From Rickettsiales bacterium (lineage in GTDB: Bacteria; Pseudomonadota; Alphaproteobacteria; Rickettsiales; UBA1997), in NCBI GenBank assembly GCA_947487845.1, contig CANKYC010000041.1:1-10102 (forward strand): a DNA stretch of 10,102 bases, given 5' to 3'. The first letter of the stretch is position 1. Each line of letters starts with the position of its first letter. A program made the position numbers and the translations under genes. Below the pieces are notes generated by a model. That model worked only from the letters and a program-made list of their open reading frames with translations. It searched no databases and was not told the DNA's origin. Of the stretch, positions 7,007-10,102 are shown in pieces.

Positions 7007-8134
7007 TTAGTTAAGTTTTAAGTCCGAATTTTTATGCAAATCCACATTTAAAACTAACCCGAATCCAATCATCATTGACGCCATAATTGTGCCGCCATAA
7101 GAAACGAAAGGTAGTGGCGCGCCTACAACTGGAATCAATCCCATTCCCATTCCCATATTTATAAACATGTGAATGAAAAAAATATTAATCACGCCCATCA
7201 CCAATAATCTGCCATATTGATGTTTGGTTTTCATGGCAATTGAAATGCCGATTCCAATGATTGCGCAATAAACCGCAATCGTGAAAAAACTGCCTAAAAA
7301 TCCCAACTCTTCCGATAACATTGTGAAAATAAAGTCAGTTTGTTTTTCCGGTAAGAAATTTAATTGTCCTTGTGTTCCATTCAAATAACCCTTGCCAAAT
7401 AAGCCTCCAGAGCCAATCGCGATTTTGGATTGAATGATATTATATCCGCTTCCCAGCGGATCATTATTTGGATTTAGGAAAGTTAAAACACGCTGTTTTT
7501 GATAGTCATAAAGCAAAAAATGCCAAGCGAAAGGAACGGCGGCAAGACCTGCGGCTCCTACAGAAATGAATTTCCAGGTTTTAACGCCGGCGAGAAATAA
7601 AATTGAAACACCGACCATGATTAAAATCGTCGCGGTTCCGAGATCGGGTTGGTAAAAAATGAAAAAGGCGGGCACCGCAATCATTGCAAGTGGCGCGATA
7701 ATAAATTTTATGCGGCCGATTTCTTCAGCCTCAATGCTATAAAAATAACGCGCTAAAGCGAATACGGTGCAAACTTTCATAATTTCCGAAGGCTGAATAG
7801 TCAGTGATCCTACTCTAAACCACCTTGTTGCGCCCATCGCATTGTGACCCATTATATCAACAATAATTACTAGAGTTAAAGCGATGGCATAAAAAACATA
7901 AGAGGCGCGAAACCAGATTTTTATATCGGTAACTGCGATGAAAATCATCAATGGGAAAAATACGCAAAAGAAGCCAAGTTGCCTTATTAGCCAAGGCTTG
8001 AAGCTGCCGCCACCTGCGGAATAAAGCATTAAAAAACCAACAAAGGCCAGTATAATAATTAGCGAAATTAACAGCCAATTTAGCTGTTCCAATTTTTGCG
8101 ATAGAGGAATTTTTTCGCGTTCGATGAAAGGCAT
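7007..8134 (-). CDS. rodA: Peptidoglycan glycosyltransferase RodA (MrdB, SEDS family)
   Basis: RodA polymerises lipid II into glycan strands for lateral wall growth, working with PBP2 and MreBCD in the inner membrane. From Met at 8134 the protein is 375 residues, close to the usual size of about 370, and strongly hydrophobic with roughly ten membrane segments. Signature motifs are GATRWFRVG (101-109), IQPSEIMK (113-120, Glu117), YQPDLGTA (161-168, Asp164), LPEKQTDFIF (261-270, Asp267, the residue matching the essential E. coli Asp262), and PLPFVSYGG (340-348). The frame stays open upstream to a TTG at 8218 (403 residues), which has GGAAGG 9 nt before it. I prefer 8134 because it gives the short N-terminus normal for the family, but the TTG start cannot be excluded. 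The gene is divergent from virB8 and has no pbp2 neighbour here. Confidence 0.95.
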   Translation of the reverse strand: MPFIEREKIPLSQKLEQLNWLLISLIIILAFVGFLMLYSAGGGSFKPWLIRQLGFFCVFFPLMIFIAVTDIKIWFRASYVFYAIALTLVIIVDIMGHNAMGATRWFRVGSLTIQPSEIMKVCTVFALARYFYSIEAEEIGRIKFIIAPLAMIAVPAFFIFYQPDLGTATILIMVGVSILFLAGVKTWKFISVGAAGLAAVPFAWHFLLYDYQKQRVLTFLNPNNDPLGSGYNIIQSKIAIGSGGLFGKGYLNGTQGQLNFLPEKQTDFIFTMLSEELGFLGSFFTIAVYCAIIGIGISIAMKTKHQYGRLLVMGVINIFFIHMFINMGMGMGLIPVVGAPLPFVSYGGTIMASMMIGFGLVLNVDLHKNSDLKLN

Positions 8135-8289
8135 TTCTTTAAGAGAATTTTTTACTTTCTTAGACAAGAAAAAATAAAGAAGGGGCGGCGAATTAAGACG
8201 GCTTGAATTATTAATCAAGCTTCTTTACCTTCCGCCTGAAATTTTTTTACTAAAATTATAAACTTAGTTTCCAGCCTTTAATTTCAAGC
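8135..8289. promoter_or_regulatory. Divergent rodA/virB8 control region
   Basis: This gap (shorter, 8219-8289, if rodA starts at TTG) should hold promoters for both directions. On the minus strand TATAAT occurs at 8255-8260, a consensus -10 for rodA, but no good -35 lies 16-18 bp upstream; TTGAAA at 8282-8287 is 21 bp away. A 20-bp dyad GCTTGA-N8-TCAAGC spans 8201-8220 and could be a protein-binding site or chance. No convincing promoter or Shine-Dalgarno was seen for virB8. Confidence 0.35.
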
Positions 8290-8943
8290 ATGTCAGACCA
8301 AGATAAAAAAACTAAATTAAAGATAAAAAGTTGGTATTCAAACCGCTACCAGATTGTCGTGGTTCAGCGTAATATACTTTTACTTTTTACTTTAATTTCA
8401 ATGTTCTCAGTTGCCGTGGCGGTGATATTTGTAAAAAATATCATGTCTTCAAAGTCGCTTGAGCCTTATGTTATCGAGGTTGAGCAGAAAAGTGGAATTG
8501 CCACAATTGTTAATCAAATGACGGCGCAAAATTTCACTGGCGACCAGATGATCCGCCAATATTTTATTAATGAATTTATTCATGCTGCTAGCGCCTATGA
8601 TCCAAAAACTTATAAAATGGATGTTGATAAAGTTAGATTATTGTCGGTTCCAGCTGTTTATGCTGATTTTAGAAATCGTATCAATGCCAGAGAATTAGGG
8701 ACTGATTCCAGAATTGAAATTCGCGTTAAATCAATTCAATTCACTGATAACAACACCGCTCAAATTCGCACCATAAGACAAATAAATCTTGCGGGAGTAA
8801 ATTCGGAAGATGTGAATGAAGTGATAACAATGAATTTTAGTTTTTTCCCCAATATGACATTGAATTTGGAAGAAAGATTGATCAACCCGCTGGGATTCCA
8901 AGTTACTAGATACGCAATTGCAAAAGAAGTATTTAATTATTAA
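8290..8943 (+). CDS. virB8: Type IV secretion inner-membrane protein VirB8
   Basis: This 217-residue bitopic protein fits VirB8, an assembly factor of the type IV secretion system that sits in the inner membrane and contacts VirB9 and VirB10 in the periplasm. A short basic cytoplasmic tail contains SWYSNRYQIVVVQRN (14-28), a typical VirB8 lead-in. One membrane segment follows (about 29-49), then the NTF2-like periplasmic domain (about 60-217). Near the C-terminus INPLGFQVTRY (198-208) contains the conserved NPxG motif needed for VirB8 interactions. Start is ATG at 8290 with no visible Shine-Dalgarno. It is the first gene of the plus-strand pair, 15 bp from virB9. Rickettsiales often carry two virB8 copies; which paralogue this represents cannot be told here. 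Confidence 0.93.
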   Translation: MSDQDKKTKLKIKSWYSNRYQIVVVQRNILLLFTLISMFSVAVAVIFVKNIMSSKSLEPYVIEVEQKSGIATIVNQMTAQNFTGDQMIRQYFINEFIHAASAYDPKTYKMDVDKVRLLSVPAVYADFRNRINARELGTDSRIEIRVKSIQFTDNNTAQIRTIRQINLAGVNSEDVNEVITMNFSFFPNMTLNLEERLINPLGFQVTRYAIAKEVFNY

Positions 8944-8958
8944 AAAGAGAAGAAGTAA

Positions 8959-9837
8959 ATGAAACCAAATGAAATCTTGAAAATTATATCATGCTTTCGA
9001 ATTGGTTTCTTTGCATGCATTTTTTTCGCTGTTTCTTTTGCGTCTTTTGCTCAAACTCCAATTACCACAGATTCGCGCATTCGTACTTTGGTTTATAATC
9101 CAAACGAAGTTTATGAGTTAAAATTTTATTATAATTATCAGTCATTTATTGAGTTTGCCGAAGATGAAGAAATAGAAATGATTTCAATTGGAGAAGCTTT
9201 CGCTTGGCGCTTAACTCCGGCTGGAAAAAGATTATTCGTTCGTCCGCTTGAAATTGCGGCTCATACCAACATGACAATCATAACTAATAAACGTACTTAC
9301 CATTTTGATATTAGGTCCGATGAATTTAATGGTAAGGCTGATGAAGATTTAGTTTACACTGTGAGATTTTTCTATCCTCAAGCTGGGCAAACTTTGCCAA
9401 TTCCGCCGCAATTAGTGGTTCCAAATTTGGCAATGAAAGTTCCTCAAATACCTCAACAGCCAGTTATGCCAAAAGGAGGAATGGTCAAAACTCCAACTCC
9501 TGGAGCCAATGTTACAGAGCCAATTCCGGGAATTATTCAGCGTAATCCAGAAGGTAATGAATTAAATTTTGATTATAGTGTCGCAGGTAAATCTGACAAT
9601 ATTGTGCCTCTTAAAGTTTACGATAATGGCTCTGAAACCTACTTCCAATTTGCTAATGATAATCTGGTAATCCCATCAATTAACATGGTTGACGTGAATG
9701 GTGGAGAACAGCCCGTAACTTATACAATCCGCGATAATTATGTTGTAATTCCTGCCATCAATCGCCAATTCACTTTGCGTTTGGCTGATAGTTTGCTTTG
9801 TATTTACAATAACAAATTGTTGACGATTCGCAGATAG
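8959..9837 (+). CDS. virB9: Type IV secretion outer-membrane core protein VirB9
   Basis: A 292-residue VirB9/TrbG/CagX-family protein that forms the outer-membrane core complex with VirB7 and VirB10. A signal peptide covers about residues 1-31 (hydrophobic 15-29, likely cut after ASFA). The N-terminal domain (about 38-140) starts DSRIRTLVYNPNEVYEL and has IGEAFAWRL (77-85), VRPLE (94-98) and TNMTIITNKRTYHF (103-116), all VirB9-like. A Pro-rich linker (about 146-192) joins it to the C-terminal beta-sandwich (about 203-292), with VYDNGSETYFQF (220-231) and VVIPAINRQFTLR (262-274). Both domains are intact, so this is not one of the shortened VirB9 copies. The start ATG at 8959 has a purine-rich GAGAAGAAG upstream. 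No VirB7 gene fits in the 15-bp gap, and no VirB10 start is seen in the 265 bp that follow. Confidence 0.93.
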   Translation: MKPNEILKIISCFRIGFFACIFFAVSFASFAQTPITTDSRIRTLVYNPNEVYELKFYYNYQSFIEFAEDEEIEMISIGEAFAWRLTPAGKRLFVRPLEIAAHTNMTIITNKRTYHFDIRSDEFNGKADEDLVYTVRFFYPQAGQTLPIPPQLVVPNLAMKVPQIPQQPVMPKGGMVKTPTPGANVTEPIPGIIQRNPEGNELNFDYSVAGKSDNIVPLKVYDNGSETYFQFANDNLVIPSINMVDVNGGEQPVTYTIRDNYVVIPAINRQFTLRLADSLLCIYNNKLLTIRR

Positions 9838-9875
9838 AAACTATTAGCTAATTATTTCTGACCCATATTTCGTCC

Positions 9876-9957
9876 TATTTTTGCTTATTTTTTGACAAAA
9901 TTCTTCAAAATATATCCAGATATTTTTCAGAATTTTGTCAAAAAAGCGCTAAAAATA
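9876..9957. repeat. 82-bp AT-rich palindrome downstream of virB9
   Basis: The core is a 58-nt hairpin (9888-9945). Perfect 17-bp arms TTTTTTGACAAAATTCT (9888-9904) and their inverted copy (9929-9945) enclose a 2-nt mismatch, a further 7-bp stem AAAATAT/ATATTTT (9907-9913, 9920-9926) and a 6-nt loop (9914-9919). After a 5-nt interruption on each side, TATTTTT/AAAAATA (9876-9882, 9951-9957) extends the symmetry. T-runs lie on the 5' side and A-runs on the 3' side, the opposite of a normal intrinsic terminator. It may end or stabilise virB9 mRNA, or be a mobile palindromic element. Confidence 0.9.
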
Positions 9958-9970
9958 TACCAAATTAACT

Positions 9971-10102
9971 ATCTCTTGATAGCGCTAACGAAGTATTTTT
10001 GAGGAAAAATTGCGACTGAAAATGTAAGCTGTATCAAGTGATACAGCGTCATTTTCTGAGCAAATTTTTACCAAAAAGACGAAGTTAGCGCTATCAAGAG
10101 AT
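9971..10102. repeat. Large nested palindrome with 19-bp perfect terminal inverted repeats
   Basis: ATCTCTTGATAGCGCTAAC (9971-9989) recurs as an exact inverted copy at 10084-10102, the last bases of the window. Inside, the arms stay complementary with small mismatches and indels, including TTTTTG, AAAAATT and GAAAATG blocks. They close on a perfect 9-bp stem GCTGTATCA/TGATACAGC (10028-10036, 10039-10047) with a 2-nt AG loop. The whole 132 bp could fold into one hairpin. There is no reading frame of note. The structure is like a miniature inverted-repeat element or a Rickettsia-type palindromic element; the true right end and any target duplication lie beyond the window. Confidence 0.92.

Noticed and set aside
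9888..9945. Simple intrinsic terminator for virB9
   Set aside because: The hairpin stem is AT-rich and is followed by AAAAAAGCGCT rather than a T-run, so the standard model does not fit on either strand.
9838..10102. CRISPR array or ordinary tandem array after virB9
   Set aside because: The repeats here are inverted, not direct with regular spacers, so this is palindromic DNA and not CRISPR.

Overview
The window looks like chromosomal DNA from an AT-rich alphaproteobacterium, most likely a member or relative of the Rickettsiales (obligately intracellular or host-associated). Four things point there: low GC throughout, adjacent VirB8 and VirB9 genes without the rest of a conjugation operon, several palindromic intergenic repeats, and mostly weak Shine-Dalgarno signals. 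This placement is an inference from gene content; no marker gene in the window settles it.

Layout. Positions 1-480 carry a tRNA-Ser(GGA) on the minus strand, a near-perfect 77-bp palindrome with a tandem-repeat tail, and a small hairpin, but no convincing protein gene. Positions 481-5519 hold four minus-strand genes packed with overlaps or a 3-bp gap. In transcription order they are lon (ATP-dependent protease), a zeta-toxin-like/COG4185 P-loop kinase, a small unrecognised partner protein, and yidC (membrane protein insertase). A 67-bp divergent gap separates lon from rmuC on the plus strand (5587-6867). rmuC converges on rodA (minus strand, 7007-8134 or to 8218), and the gap between them is filled by a long imperfect inverted repeat. 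rodA is divergent from the virB8-virB9 pair (8290-9837). The last 265 bp after virB9 contain no gene. They hold two adjacent large palindromes, of about 82 bp and at least 132 bp, the second running exactly to the window end.

How the genes relate. YidC and VirB8/VirB9 are envelope machinery: inner-membrane protein insertion, and the inner-membrane and outer-membrane parts of a type IV secretion channel. RodA is the SEDS glycosyltransferase of wall elongation. Lon is a cytosolic quality-control protease, and RmuC is a recombination-associated nuclease-fold protein. The zeta-like kinase and its partner resemble a toxin-antitoxin-type module embedded in frame-overlapping fashion between two housekeeping genes, directly behind the protease family that usually degrades antitoxins.

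Most genes are ordinary. The parts worth a second look are the paired palindromes where virB10 might be expected, the lon/zeta/partner overlap, and the apparently two-part partner protein.
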